A stretch of DNA of 52,316 nucleotides from an uncultured Lachnospiraceae bacterium. GTDB lineage: Bacteria > Bacillota > Clostridia > Lachnospirales > Lachnospiraceae. The translations under genes and the position numbers were made by a program. The DNA lies in the NCBI GenBank assembly GCA_900315505.1, contig OMZG01000015.1, positions 1 through 52,316 on the forward strand, read 5' to 3'. Every line of letters starts with the position of its first letter. Positions within the stretch are counted from its first letter, which is position 1. The notes under the pieces are model-generated. The model saw nothing but the letters and a program-made list of their open reading frames with translations. It was not told the DNA's origin and searched no databases. Positions 8,395 through 17,663 of this stretch are shown piece after piece.

Positions 8395-9690
8395 ATGGCA
8401 CAGTACGTTATGAGAGGCGGTACGCCGCTTCACGGATCTGTAGACATATCAGGAGCAAAGAACGCGGCACTGGCAATCATCGCAGCAGCAATAATGGCAG
8501 ATGAGCCGGTCACCATCAGCAATCTCCCGGACGTGAATGATGTCCGTGTGATGCTGGAGGCAATCCGCGAAATAGGCGCGGGAGTTGAGAGAATCGACAA
8601 GCACACGATGATCATCAATGGATCGACGATCAACGCTCTCACAGTGGACTATGAATATATCAAGAAGATCAGGGCATCATACTATCTGCTCGGATCTCTT
8701 TTAGGAAAATACAGGAAGGCCGAGGTCGCAATGCCGGGCGGATGCGCCATAGGAGCACGTCCGATGGATCTGCATGAGAAGGGCTTCCGTGCACTCGGAG
8801 CTACAGTAGATGAGGGCTACGGCCTTATTTCCGCGAAGGCAAAGGAACTGCGCGGAGCGCATATTTACCTCGATAAGGTATCAGTAGGCGCGACCATCAA
8901 TATAATGATGGCGGCAGTCCTTGCAGAGGGAAAGACAAGTATCGAGAATGCAGCCAAGGAGCCGCATGTAGTAGATGTGGCGAATTTCCTGAACAGCATG
9001 GGAGCCAATGTCAAGGGAGCAGGAACAGATCTCATCCGGATCACAGGGGTAGAGCATCTGCATGGAACAGAGTATTCCGTTATACCTGACCAGATAGAAG
9101 CAGGAACCTTCATGTATGCAGCAGCAGCGACACATGGAGAGGTGACAGTGCGCAATGTGATCCCGAAGCATCTCGAGGCTACGACGGCCAAGCTGCTGGA
9201 GGCAGGATGCCGTATAGCAGAGGGAGATGATGCTGTCACGGTATCAGCAAAGGATATAGTGCTCCAGCCGACACAGGTGACGACACTACCGTATCCGGGA
9301 TTCCCTACGGATATGCAGCCACAGATGACAGTAGTGCTCGGACTGGCAGATGGAGTCAGCACGGTTACAGAGAGTATATTTGACAACAGATTCAAGTACG
9401 TAGCAGAGCTTGCGAGGATGGGAGCATCAATCCGCGTGGAGAGCAATATCGCGATCATCACGGGGGTAGATCACTATACCGGAGCACAGGTAGCAGCACC
9501 GGATCTCAGGGCCGGAGCAGCACTGGTGATAGCAGGACTCGCAGCAGACGGGATCACCACGGTCGATGATATCCATTTCGTTGAGAGAGGATATGAGGAC
9601 TTTACAGAGAAGCTGCGCGGGATCGGAGCGCAGATAGAGCGTGTGGATAATGACAGGGATCTGCGTAAGTTCACATTCAGGGTGTCATAA
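8395..9690 (+). CDS. murA: UDP-N-acetylglucosamine 1-carboxyvinyltransferase
   Basis: MurA transfers enolpyruvate from phosphoenolpyruvate to UDP-GlcNAc, the first committed step of peptidoglycan synthesis. The 431-residue length is typical. K22 and N23 (SGAKNAA) bind substrate. The catalytic, fosfomycin-reactive cysteine is C117 in MPGGCAIGARP. The FPTDMQPQ and ESIFDNRF regions of the active site are also present. It is the first gene of an operon continuing into three glycosyltransferases; its stop overlaps the next start as TAATG. A second MurA copy elsewhere in the genome is common in Firmicutes and cannot be judged here. Confidence 0.96.
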   Translation: MAQYVMRGGTPLHGSVDISGAKNAALAIIAAAIMADEPVTISNLPDVNDVRVMLEAIREIGAGVERIDKHTMIINGSTINALTVDYEYIKKIRASYYLLGSLLGKYRKAEVAMPGGCAIGARPMDLHEKGFRALGATVDEGYGLISAKAKELRGAHIYLDKVSVGATINIMMAAVLAEGKTSIENAAKEPHVVDVANFLNSMGANVKGAGTDLIRITGVEHLHGTEYSVIPDQIEAGTFMYAAAATHGEVTVRNVIPKHLEATTAKLLEAGCRIAEGDDAVTVSAKDIVLQPTQVTTLPYPGFPTDMQPQMTVVLGLADGVSTVTESIFDNRFKYVAELARMGASIRVESNIAIITGVDHYTGAQVAAPDLRAGAALVIAGLAADGITTVDDIHFVERGYEDFTEKLRGIGAQIERVDNDRDLRKFTFRVS

Positions 9691-10862
9691 TGAAGATTGC
9701 ATATCTCGAGTGGAAATGTTTCAACGGAGAAGCTACGAAGACGGAAATGAGGAAGCAGGGCTATGAAGTCCTGCCTTTTTTTCATGAAGGATATAATGAT
9801 CCGAGGTCACAGGAATTCGTTGACTATTTTCTCACTTTCGTAAAAGAAAAAAATCCTGACGTAATTTTTTCATATAACTTTTTCCCGCCGGTGGCAGAGG
9901 GAGCACACCAGGCCGGGATTCCATATGTGTCGGTGAATTATGACAGCCCCTATGTCTATCTGTATTCATATACGATGATGTACGATACGAACCGGGTCTA
10001 TCTGTTCGATTCTGACTGGGTACGCGAGCTCAATGCAGGCGGACTCACGAATGTCTTCTATACAGTACTGCCAGGGAATGTGAATACTCCTGCTAAGACT
10101 GGTGACTATTCATGTGATCTTTCATTTGTCGGAGCTCTGTATAATGAAGAGCATGACTTCTATTCTCGTATGGAACCGAAGCTGGCTCCGTACATGAAGG
10201 GATATCTCGAAGGACTCATGAATGCAGCGCATCTCGTATATGGAAGTGATATCATACGGCCTGCGCTCACAGCCGATGTGCTGAATGAGCTGCATCAGGC
10301 ACTTCCACTTGATCCAGATCAGACATGCGCCGAGCCGCCATACTACAGATTCCTGACATATGTCATAGACAGGAAGCTCACAAGCAATGAGAGGATCAGA
10401 TATCTGTCGGTTCTCGGAGACAGGTTCGGTAAGGCTTATGATCTGAATCTCTATACGCTGGATGCGAATGCGAGGTTTCGAGGGATAAGGAACCGTGGAA
10501 TTGCTGAATACAATACAGTCATGCCGCAGGTCTTCAGCCAAAGCCGCATCAACCTGAATATCACTCTGCGCAGCATTACCTCCGGCATTCCGCAGAGGTG
10601 CATCGATATCATGGCAAATGGAGGCTTTCTGCTATCGAACTATCAGCAGGACTTTTTCCTTGATACACTGACGTATGATGGCTCGGCGGCATTTGTGCCG
10701 GGTGTGGATTATGATTATTTTTCCAGTGAAGGGGAGCTTGTGGACAAGGTCTCATACTATCTGGAGCATGAGGATGAGAGAAGGCAGATAGCACAGAATG
10801 GCCATGATAAGGTCATGAAATATTACTCGCTGGAAAAGCTGCTGAAAAGGACTCTGCAATGA
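9690..10862 (+). CDS. CgeB/DUF3880-type glycosyltransferase, paralogue 1
   Basis: Predicted cytosolic glycosyltransferase with a GT-B fold. The N-terminal half matches the DUF3880 pattern of CgeB-like proteins (PDVIFSYNFFPPVAEGAHQ near residue 55, then YVSVNYDSP and RVYLFDSDW). The C-terminal half resembles the glycosyltransferase-1 tail (SGIPQRCIDIMANGGFLLSNYQ, then EHEDERRQIAQNGHDKV). It is 390 residues long. Its ATG overlaps the murA stop by one base and its own stop overlaps paralogue 2 by ATGA, so translation is probably coupled. Donor and acceptor are unknown. The neighbouring FliD-like gene suggests a flagellar protein as acceptor, while cotranscription with murA suggests the cell wall. 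Confidence 0.82.
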   Translation: MKIAYLEWKCFNGEATKTEMRKQGYEVLPFFHEGYNDPRSQEFVDYFLTFVKEKNPDVIFSYNFFPPVAEGAHQAGIPYVSVNYDSPYVYLYSYTMMYDTNRVYLFDSDWVRELNAGGLTNVFYTVLPGNVNTPAKTGDYSCDLSFVGALYNEEHDFYSRMEPKLAPYMKGYLEGLMNAAHLVYGSDIIRPALTADVLNELHQALPLDPDQTCAEPPYYRFLTYVIDRKLTSNERIRYLSVLGDRFGKAYDLNLYTLDANARFRGIRNRGIAEYNTVMPQVFSQSRINLNITLRSITSGIPQRCIDIMANGGFLLSNYQQDFFLDTLTYDGSAAFVPGVDYDYFSSEGELVDKVSYYLEHEDERRQIAQNGHDKVMKYYSLEKLLKRTLQ

Positions 10863-12031
10863 AGGTGCTATTATACAGATACAGGAGCATACTGGAGCCG
10901 GATATCATGCACACCTTTGATGAGTTCGGACTCGAGACCGTCGCCTACGAGAGGGAGATGACGGTGAAGGATGACACTCCCGCAGAGTCCGTGAAGCATT
11001 TCTCAAGGTTTCTGATGGAGAATCCGTGCGACTTTATTTTTTCGATAAATTTTTTCCCGCATGTGTCGGAGGTGGCACAGATATTCCATCTGAGATATGT
11101 GACGTGGGTCGTGGATGCACCGGTGCTCGAGCTGTATACGAAGATGATCACGAACAGCTGCAACCGGGTATTTATCTTTGACAGGGCACTGTATGATGAG
11201 ATCCACCCGCTGAATCCTGACTGCGTATTCCATCTGCATCTTGCCGGTTCTGTAAGCTCGCGGAGGGAGATAATAGAGCACCCTGGGAAGGGAGCCGACA
11301 GATTCGCGCATCCTGTGGCATTTGTCGGAAGCCTGTATTCTGAGAAGGACCCGATGGATCAGGTTCATGATCTCGATGACTACACCAGGGGATATCTCTG
11401 GGGTATCATGAGCGCTCAGGAAAAGGTGTATGGATATTATTTCATAGATGAGCTGCTGACGGATGAGGTGGTGGCGAAGCTTAAGAGGTCGCTGCCGGTA
11501 TATCAGATCCCTGAGGAAAGCTTTCTTACGGATGAAAAGCTGATGTCACTTTTCTATATCGGCAATCATATCACTGCGATGGAAAGAGCAGATACCTTCA
11601 GAAGGCTCTCAGACAGTACCGATACCTATATCTACACGGGAAGCGATACCTCTGCGATGCCGGCAATCCACAATATGGGATTTGCGAATACCCTGCTGGA
11701 GATGCCGCTTATTTTCAACCGCTCGATGATAAATATAAATACCACATCGAAGGCGATAAGGACAGGTCTGCCGCTCCGCATCTTTGATATATTAAGCTGC
11801 GGCGGATTCTGTATTTCAAACTATCAGGAGGAGATTGCGGAGCTCTTTACTCCGGGAGAGGAGATAGTCATGTATTCCTCGATCGAAGAGCTCTGCGACC
11901 TGGTGGCGTACTATCTGGATCATGACAGGGAGCGTGAGGAAATAGCCCATGCCGGGTATGAGAAGCTTCTGAACAATTATACCTATGAGATCACCATGCA
12001 GCAGTTGTTATACAAGGCGTTTGAGAAATGA
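10859..12031 (+). CDS. CgeB/DUF3880-type glycosyltransferase, paralogue 2
   Basis: Same architecture and length (390 residues) as its two neighbours. The DUF3880-like half has DFIFSINFFPHVSEVAQIF followed by YVTWVVDAPVLELY and RVFIFDRALY. The GT tail has TGLPLRIFDILSCGGFCISNYQ and HDREREEIAHAGYEKL. Sequence identity to its neighbours is low outside these blocks, so the three copies are old duplicates rather than recent ones. Both ends overlap adjacent genes by ATGA. A stepwise or alternative role in building one glycan is an inference from the tandem order. Confidence 0.82.
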   Translation: MKVLLYRYRSILEPDIMHTFDEFGLETVAYEREMTVKDDTPAESVKHFSRFLMENPCDFIFSINFFPHVSEVAQIFHLRYVTWVVDAPVLELYTKMITNSCNRVFIFDRALYDEIHPLNPDCVFHLHLAGSVSSRREIIEHPGKGADRFAHPVAFVGSLYSEKDPMDQVHDLDDYTRGYLWGIMSAQEKVYGYYFIDELLTDEVVAKLKRSLPVYQIPEESFLTDEKLMSLFYIGNHITAMERADTFRRLSDSTDTYIYTGSDTSAMPAIHNMGFANTLLEMPLIFNRSMININTTSKAIRTGLPLRIFDILSCGGFCISNYQEEIAELFTPGEEIVMYSSIEELCDLVAYYLDHDREREEIAHAGYEKLLNNYTYEITMQQLLYKAFEK

Positions 12032-13203
12032 AAAAGATACTGATTTACCGATGGAAGGCATACAACTACGATGATGTGATCGCAGCCTTTCAGAAACTGG
12101 GCTTTGAGACAGAGATCATACGGCAGAGGCTGGACAGCTACGATGTGAATGAAGAGTTTGCAGAGCTGCTTCGTGGCGAGATAAAAAAGGATACGTATGA
12201 TTTTGTCTTTACTATCAATTATTTCCCGGTGGTCTCCGATGTCTGTCAGGAGATGGGGCTTTGCTATGTCTCATACAGCTGTGACGCGCCGCTTATCTCG
12301 ATGTATCATGAATCAGTGTTCAATGATGTGAACAGAATCTTTCTGTTTGACGCAGATTCTGTCGGCAGGTTCCGTGCACTCGGGGTGAAGAACGTGGAAT
12401 ATCTGCCGCTCGGAGTCGACTACGAGCGCATTGATAAGCAGCTCTCCCTGCCGTCACCCTACGATTCTCAGATGACAGAATTACTTCATAATTCTTTAAC
12501 CTTTGTGGGAAGCCTCTATGAGAAAAATTCCTATGACCGGATTTCCCGTGATCTCCCGGACTATCTGAAGGGATATTTCAGCTGTGCGATGCAGCTTGAG
12601 GCTTCGAAGTTCGGTACAGAGCATATATTTGATGATATCATGACGAGCGACATTGCTGAACAGCTGATGGAGATCTTTCCATTCAGCAAGTCAGACCGAT
12701 CTTTTTCTACGCTTCCATTCGTATTCGAGACTACTTCTCTTGGTTTTAAGACCGCGCAGATCCAGAGAAAAAGAGAACTGATCGAACTGTCAAAGACTCA
12801 CAGCGTCTGTGCTTTTACAGAGAGTGATACGGAGGATGTTTTTTCTGTGAAAAATATGGGCGGAGTCGATTACCGTGTCATGATGCCGTGGGTGTTTAAA
12901 GAGTCTGCGGTAAATCTCAATTTTACGATACCGAATATCCGCACAGGGATTCCGCTCCGTGTCTGGGATGTGCTTGGCGCAGGCGGATTCCTGCTGACGA
13001 ATCACCAGAGTGAGATGGATTTTATCTTTAAGGAAGGGGAAAATATCGCCTGGTTCGACAGTGAGGACGAGCTTCTGGATAAGGCCTCGTACTACATGAA
13101 ACATGAGGATGAGAGGCAGGGGATTGCAGAAAAAGGAGCTGCACTCGTACATGGCGGGCACAGCTTTGTGGACAGGATAAATATGCTTCTTGAGAAATTA
13201 TAG
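12028..13203 (+). CDS. CgeB/DUF3880-type glycosyltransferase, paralogue 3
   Basis: Third member of the tandem set, 391 residues. Conserved blocks are DFVFTINYFPVVSDVCQ, YVSYSCDAPLISMY, RIFLFDADS, then TGIPLRVWDVLGAGGFLLTNHQ and HEDERQGIAEKGA near the end. It starts with ATGA overlap. Its stop TAG (13201-13203) directly abuts the stop of the convergent FliD-like gene, so the two transcripts run into one another with no terminator between. The catalytic role is inferred from family resemblance only. Confidence 0.82.
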   Translation: MKKILIYRWKAYNYDDVIAAFQKLGFETEIIRQRLDSYDVNEEFAELLRGEIKKDTYDFVFTINYFPVVSDVCQEMGLCYVSYSCDAPLISMYHESVFNDVNRIFLFDADSVGRFRALGVKNVEYLPLGVDYERIDKQLSLPSPYDSQMTELLHNSLTFVGSLYEKNSYDRISRDLPDYLKGYFSCAMQLEASKFGTEHIFDDIMTSDIAEQLMEIFPFSKSDRSFSTLPFVFETTSLGFKTAQIQRKRELIELSKTHSVCAFTESDTEDVFSVKNMGGVDYRVMMPWVFKESAVNLNFTIPNIRTGIPLRVWDVLGAGGFLLTNHQSEMDFIFKEGENIAWFDSEDELLDKASYYMKHEDERQGIAEKGAALVHGGHSFVDRINMLLEKL

Positions 13204-14505
13204 CTGCAGATCGACAAGCATCCCCGAATACGGACTCATCGCATATACTGCCGGGAAGTTCTTCCCTGCATTCGGATTCCTGTATTCGATCGTAAGCTTC
13301 TTCACATACCGCATCGGGTTCGTGGATGACTTCTCTGCCTCGCGGTGAAGCGCTGATTTGAACATATTGATATTGTGGCAGGTCTTCTTCATATCGGCGC
13401 CGGAGACTGCGTCATCGAGTGCCTCACGGTCGACGGAGAGCATACCGAACTCATCTGTTGATATTCCGATCTCAGATAATTCATGGCCCAGGGAATTCCC
13501 TATATTCGTGATCTCCTTCAGCAGGCCGCTGTTACTCTCGGTATCCTGGTATTTCTGACCCACGGCCAGGAAGCTGTTGTATGAATCCACGAGATCATTA
13601 ACCGAGTCGGCAATCATATCAGTATCGGCCTTGAAGCCGATGATGGCAGGCTCTCCCTCCTTCGTCGTATCCTTAAGCGTCAGGGCAAAGCTCTGATTGA
13701 TAGTAAAGATATTCGACAGGGAATGATGCTCATCGCCATTCAGATAAAAGGTGGAGTCCTCTGCCGGATGGGTGATCCGTCCGATACCAAGGGTCTGTAG
13801 TTCATTCCAGCTGGCACCTGAGCTGATATTGAACAGATACTTCTCATTGCTGGATAGACCGGTCTGCTTCGAGGTCACTATGAGAGAGGACATCCTGCCG
13901 AAGTCCTTTATATCAGCGGTAAGTCCGGTATCAGAGGTATTGATGAGCCTCATGATCTTCTTCTGGATATCGAGATTGGTATCTCCATTATTCACATTGT
14001 ACTGGAATTCGTATGAGCCGTTTGTCGTGTCGAGGTCGAAGCTGTAGCTGCCCGGATCGATATCATGGGCATCCTTTACCAGAGGGGCACCCTCGTTGAT
14101 CTGCGGGGTCGCAAGAGACCTCACATCAACGGTAAAGGTCTGGCTCGTATCGGTCTCTGAATCCTGATCACCGACATATTCTACGCCTACGGCATTCTCG
14201 TTCGAGGAATAAGCCTTTTTTTCATTTAGTACGGACTCGATTCCCTCGTCACCACCGCCCATACGGAGAACTATATTCTCCATGTCGTGGGCCTTTACCT
14301 TGATATCTATCGCGAATTCGGCCACCTGAGGGGTGTAATTGATCTTGTATATCGGGGAATTCTTATTGGACCGGACCATCCGGTTGTAAACATCACGGAG
14401 CTCGCTCTTCTTGTGAGCATCGTACTTGCTGGAGGAGTGCGCCCTGTCTCCACCGTATGTGGACATGAGGTAGCCTAATACTACCGAGCTGTTCATCAGA
14501 GCCAT
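13198..14505 (-). CDS. FliD-like flagellar cap / hook-associated protein
   Basis: Resembles the HAP2/FliD family that caps the flagellar filament. A block near residues 120-140 (QTFTVDVRSLATPQINEG) matches the FliD pattern of a beta strand followed by LAxxQ. A later helical region (ADSVNDLVDSYNSFLAVGQ) and GISTDEFGMLSVDREAL are typical of the C-terminal half. At 435 residues it is short for FliD and lacks the usual N-terminal SGLD motif; it ends with PYSGMLVDLQL. I chose the ATG at 14505 because AAGGAGG sits 8 bases upstream. The ATG at 14511 would be only 2 bases away, and a frame open to 14751 lacks a site. Being opposite three glycosyltransferases suggests a flagellar glycosylation locus. 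Confidence 0.72.
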   Translation of the reverse strand: MALMNSSVVLGYLMSTYGGDRAHSSSKYDAHKKSELRDVYNRMVRSNKNSPIYKINYTPQVAEFAIDIKVKAHDMENIVLRMGGGDEGIESVLNEKKAYSSNENAVGVEYVGDQDSETDTSQTFTVDVRSLATPQINEGAPLVKDAHDIDPGSYSFDLDTTNGSYEFQYNVNNGDTNLDIQKKIMRLINTSDTGLTADIKDFGRMSSLIVTSKQTGLSSNEKYLFNISSGASWNELQTLGIGRITHPAEDSTFYLNGDEHHSLSNIFTINQSFALTLKDTTKEGEPAIIGFKADTDMIADSVNDLVDSYNSFLAVGQKYQDTESNSGLLKEITNIGNSLGHELSEIGISTDEFGMLSVDREALDDAVSGADMKKTCHNINMFKSALHREAEKSSTNPMRYVKKLTIEYRNPNAGKNFPAVYAMSPYSGMLVDLQL

Positions 14506-14673
14506 GAGCATTTCCTCCTTTCTTCCCTGATATGCCGGACAGGCATCACAAATCCATTCAATGCCCTTACATACGTCCGTAAGAAATACTTTTGTCTGAT
14601 AATTATAGTTATACAAATTAATAATAACACAAATCCCTGAAAAAATAAAGATATAAAAATTTTTTATTATCCC

Positions 14674-14702
14674 TTGACGGAAGAGATGTGTTGTGTTAGA
14701 GT
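14674..14702 (+). promoter_or_regulatory. sigma-A promoter for the ACT-hom-lysC genes
   Basis: TTGACG (14674-14679) and TAGAGT (14697-14702) with a 17-base spacer. It lies 70 bases before the ACT-domain gene. The AT-rich remainder of 14506-14673 presumably holds the divergent promoter of the FliD-like gene, but I cannot place it. Confidence 0.6.
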
Positions 14703-14771
14703 ATTTCGGGCAAAGACAATTGTTTTTCACAGAGAGACAGTTTCCTTGCAAAATCTGTCAGGAGGAAAAAT

Positions 14772-15218
14772 ATGGCAGAGGAAATGTATTATGTCCTGAA
14801 GGAAAAGGCAGTGCCGGAGGTGCTCCTGAGGGTCGAGAAGGCAAAGACTCTGCTCGAATCCGGGAAATGCCCCTCAGCTTCGGAGGCAGCAGAGAGAGCG
14901 GGAATATCGCGATCAAGCTTTTATAAATACAAGGATGAGATATTCAGGTATCATGAGAACCAGAGAGGTCACTCGGTGACAGTCATCATCAAGACACTTG
15001 ATGAGCCTGGGATATTGTCGAGGGTTCTTTCGATACTCGCAGAATCAGGCGCGAATATTCTCACAATCCATCAGGCAGTCCCTGTGAACGGAGTGGCGGC
15101 GGTCACGCTGTCAATGGATATCCCCAAGGATATGGAGGCATCCGTGCTCACAGAAAGGATAGAAGAAATAGCCGGGATCTCCTATGTGAAGATACTTGCA
15201 GAGGAACCTGTGCAGTAA
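14772..15218 (+). CDS. ACT-domain regulatory protein (UPF0735/PheB type)
   Basis: The first 70 residues form a small helical, helix-turn-helix-like segment (SASEAAERAGISRSSFYKYKDEIF). An ACT domain follows from about residue 73 (SVTVIIKTLDEPGILSRVLSILAESGANILTIHQ) with the ligand-binding GxL/ANI pattern. This arrangement and the 148-residue length match the UPF0735 (PheB-like) family. ACT domains bind amino acids. The gene sits directly before homoserine dehydrogenase and aspartate kinase, a common arrangement, and it is inferred to sense an amino acid of that pathway. GGAGG precedes the ATG by about 7 bases. Confidence 0.88.
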   Translation: MAEEMYYVLKEKAVPEVLLRVEKAKTLLESGKCPSASEAAERAGISRSSFYKYKDEIFRYHENQRGHSVTVIIKTLDEPGILSRVLSILAESGANILTIHQAVPVNGVAAVTLSMDIPKDMEASVLTERIEEIAGISYVKILAEEPVQ

Positions 15219-15237
15219 CATGAAGAAAGGAAGACAG

Positions 15238-16437
15238 ATGAAAGCAGCGATAATGGGTTATGGAACCATTGGAAGCGGCGTGGCAGAGACGCTTCGCATC
15301 AATCATGATGTGATTGCAAGGCGTGTCGGAGAGCCGGTAGAGCTCGCAAAGGTACTTGATGTCCGTGAGTTCGAGGGAGATCCGGTGCAGCCGCTCATAG
15401 TTCATGACTACAAGGACATCGTTAATGATCCTGAGATCAGGATAGTGGTTGAGACTATGGGAGGCGTTGAGCCGGCCTATACCTTTGTGAAGGCAATGCT
15501 TGAGGCAGGGAAGCACGTCACCACGTCTAATAAGGCTCTTGTGGCAGACAAGGGCGCCGAGCTCATTCAGATAGCGAAGGAGCACAATGTCAATTTCATG
15601 TTTGAAGCGTCTGTAGGCGGCGGAATCCCTATCATCAGATCGCTCCAGTCCTGCCTCACAGGTGATGTGATCGAGTATATCGCCGGGATCGTGAACGGCA
15701 CGACGAACTACATGATGACAGAGATGGCAGACAAGGGCGCTGATTTCGATGATGTGCTGAAGGAGGCACAGGATAAGGGCTTCGCAGAAAAGGACCCGAC
15801 AGCTGATATCGAGGGATATGATGCCTGCAGAAAGATAGCCATTCTCACTTCGCTCGTTGCAGGGCAGCAGGTCGACTATCAGGATATTCCGACAGAGGGC
15901 ATTACGAAGATAAGCGCAACGGATATCAGGTACGCAAGGAAGCTTGGCAGAAAGGTAAAGCTTCTCGCCACGAGCAGAGAATCAGGAGATACCTATGCCT
16001 GCAGGGTAGCGCCATTCCTTCTGCCGCCTGAGAATCCGCTGTACAATGTAGAGAGCGTATTCAATGCCGTATTCGTTCATGGAAATATCCTTGGCGATGG
16101 CATGTTCTACGGCTCAGGAGCAGGCAAGCTTCCGACCGCATCAGCAGTAGTCGGTGACGTGGTAGAGATAGCGAAGAACCTGGATAAAAATATCCCGATC
16201 GAGTGGAAGGCACAGAAGCTCACACTTGCAGATCCGGGAGAGGATAAGTACCGCTTCTTCGTCCGCGCGACAGATGATCAGGGCCCGATAGAGGCATCAT
16301 TCGGTGAAGTGGATTATGTAGACGCAGACATAGTACCTGGCGAGGTCGGCTTCGTCACGAGGGAAATAAAGCAGTCAGATTTCGACAAGGCGCTAAAGAC
16401 ACTGCCGGGCTATGTGAATAGTATAAGGCTTGCCTGA
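15238..16437 (+). CDS. hom: homoserine dehydrogenase
   Basis: Reduces aspartate semialdehyde to homoserine with NAD(P)H, the branch point to threonine and methionine. The nucleotide loop GYGTIGSG is at residues 7-14, NKALVADKG follows in the cofactor site, and the family signature GFAEKDPTADIEGYDACRK is present. At 399 residues it is slightly shorter than Bacillus Hom. The C-terminal stretch after residue 340 resembles an ACT domain but lacks the usual GVL ligand loop, so feedback inhibition may be altered or supplied by the neighbouring ACT protein. I chose the ATG at 15238 (AAAGGA upstream); frames opening at 15196 or 15220 only add an unconserved tail. It is 11 bases before lysC. Confidence 0.95.
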   Translation: MKAAIMGYGTIGSGVAETLRINHDVIARRVGEPVELAKVLDVREFEGDPVQPLIVHDYKDIVNDPEIRIVVETMGGVEPAYTFVKAMLEAGKHVTTSNKALVADKGAELIQIAKEHNVNFMFEASVGGGIPIIRSLQSCLTGDVIEYIAGIVNGTTNYMMTEMADKGADFDDVLKEAQDKGFAEKDPTADIEGYDACRKIAILTSLVAGQQVDYQDIPTEGITKISATDIRYARKLGRKVKLLATSRESGDTYACRVAPFLLPPENPLYNVESVFNAVFVHGNILGDGMFYGSGAGKLPTASAVVGDVVEIAKNLDKNIPIEWKAQKLTLADPGEDKYRFFVRATDDQGPIEASFGEVDYVDADIVPGEVGFVTREIKQSDFDKALKTLPGYVNSIRLA

Positions 16438-16448
16438 TTGGAGGAAAC

Positions 16449-17663
16449 ATGTTAATAGTCAAGAAGTTCGGCGGCACCTCAGTCGCCAACAAGGAGAGAA
16501 TCTTCAATGTCGCAGAGCGCTGCATCGAAGATTACAAAAAAGGAAACAAAGTCGTCGTAGTCCTTTCCGCAATGGGCGACACGACAGACGACCTGATCGC
16601 AATGGCCAACGATATCAATCCGGATGCCCCGAAGCGTGAGATGGATGCCCTTCTTTCGACAGGAGAACAGGTATCAGTGGCACTGATGGCAATGGCGATG
16701 GCAAAGCTCGGAGTACCGGCGGTATCACTCAATGCCTTCCAGGTAGTCATGCACACGACCCATCATCACATGAATGCCAGATTCAAAAAGGTAGATACAG
16801 ACAGAATCAATGCCGAGCTCGATCAGGGCAAGATAGTAATAGTCACAGGATTCCAGGGAGTCAACAGATATGATGATGTGACAACACTTGGCCGTGGAGG
16901 GTCAGATACTACAGCAGTAGCACTTGCAGCAGTCTTAAATGCAGATGCATGTGAGATCTATACAGACGTGGATGGCGTATATACAGCAGATCCGAGAATC
17001 GTCCCGAATGCTAAGAAGCTGAAGGAAATCTCGTATGATGAGATGCTCGAGCTGGCAACACTCGGAGCACAGGTACTCCACAACAGATCAGTGGAGATGG
17101 CAAAGAAATACAACGTACCTCTCGTGGTGCGTTCAAGTCTGACAAAGGCAGAAGGTACAGTCGTTAAGGAGGTAACAAAAGTGGAAAGCATGCTCGTAAG
17201 CGGAGTCGCAGTAGATAAGGACGCAGACCGTATCGCACTCGTAGGTGTAAAGAATGAGCCGGGAATCGCATTCAAGGTATTCGATCTTCTGGCCAAGAAG
17301 AATATCAATGTAGATATGATCCTTCAGTCAATCGGACGTGATGATTCCAAGGATATCTCATTCACAGTCGATGATTCGCAGGCAAAGGAGGCAGTACAGG
17401 TACTCAAGGACAATCAGGAGCGTCTGACCTTCAAGCAGATCGTCGAGGAGGAAAATGTAGCAAAGCTCTCAGTAGTAGGAGCCGGAATGCAGTCAAATGC
17501 AGGCGTTGCAGCCAAGATGTTTGAGGCACTCTATGATGTCGGAGTAAATATCCGCATGATTTCAACCTCAGAGATCCGCATAACGGTTCTCATCGATATC
17601 GATGATGTCAAGGTAGCCATGAAGGCAGTACATGACAAGTTCATTGACGATGATAATAACTAA
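16449..17663 (+). CDS. lysC: aspartate kinase
   Basis: Phosphorylates aspartate, the first step to lysine, threonine and methionine. The N-terminal KKFGGTSVA motif starts at residue 4, and the kinase domain extends to about residue 240 (TLGRGGSDTTAVALA, EIYTDVDGVYTADPR). Two C-terminal ACT domains are visible (NEPGIAFKVFDLLAKKNINV and AGVAAKMFEALYDVGVNIRM), giving feedback regulation. At 404 residues it is full length. GGAGG is 4 bases before the ATG. Its last bases overlap, tail to tail, the stop of a small minus-strand peptide gene. Confidence 0.97.
   Translation: MLIVKKFGGTSVANKERIFNVAERCIEDYKKGNKVVVVLSAMGDTTDDLIAMANDINPDAPKREMDALLSTGEQVSVALMAMAMAKLGVPAVSLNAFQVVMHTTHHHMNARFKKVDTDRINAELDQGKIVIVTGFQGVNRYDDVTTLGRGGSDTTAVALAAVLNADACEIYTDVDGVYTADPRIVPNAKKLKEISYDEMLELATLGAQVLHNRSVEMAKKYNVPLVVRSSLTKAEGTVVKEVTKVESMLVSGVAVDKDADRIALVGVKNEPGIAFKVFDLLAKKNINVDMILQSIGRDDSKDISFTVDDSQAKEAVQVLKDNQERLTFKQIVEEENVAKLSVVGAGMQSNAGVAAKMFEALYDVGVNIRMISTSEIRITVLIDIDDVKVAMKAVHDKFIDDDNN

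Noticed and set aside
8865-9461. 198-codon minus-strand open frame within murA
   Set aside because: Shadow of the GC-rich third codon positions of murA; composition rich in Ser and Thr without motifs.
14506-14771. T-box or amino-acid riboswitch before the ACT-hom-lysC genes
   Set aside because: No T-box sequence, specifier stem or lysine-riboswitch core is visible in this AT-rich divergent spacer.
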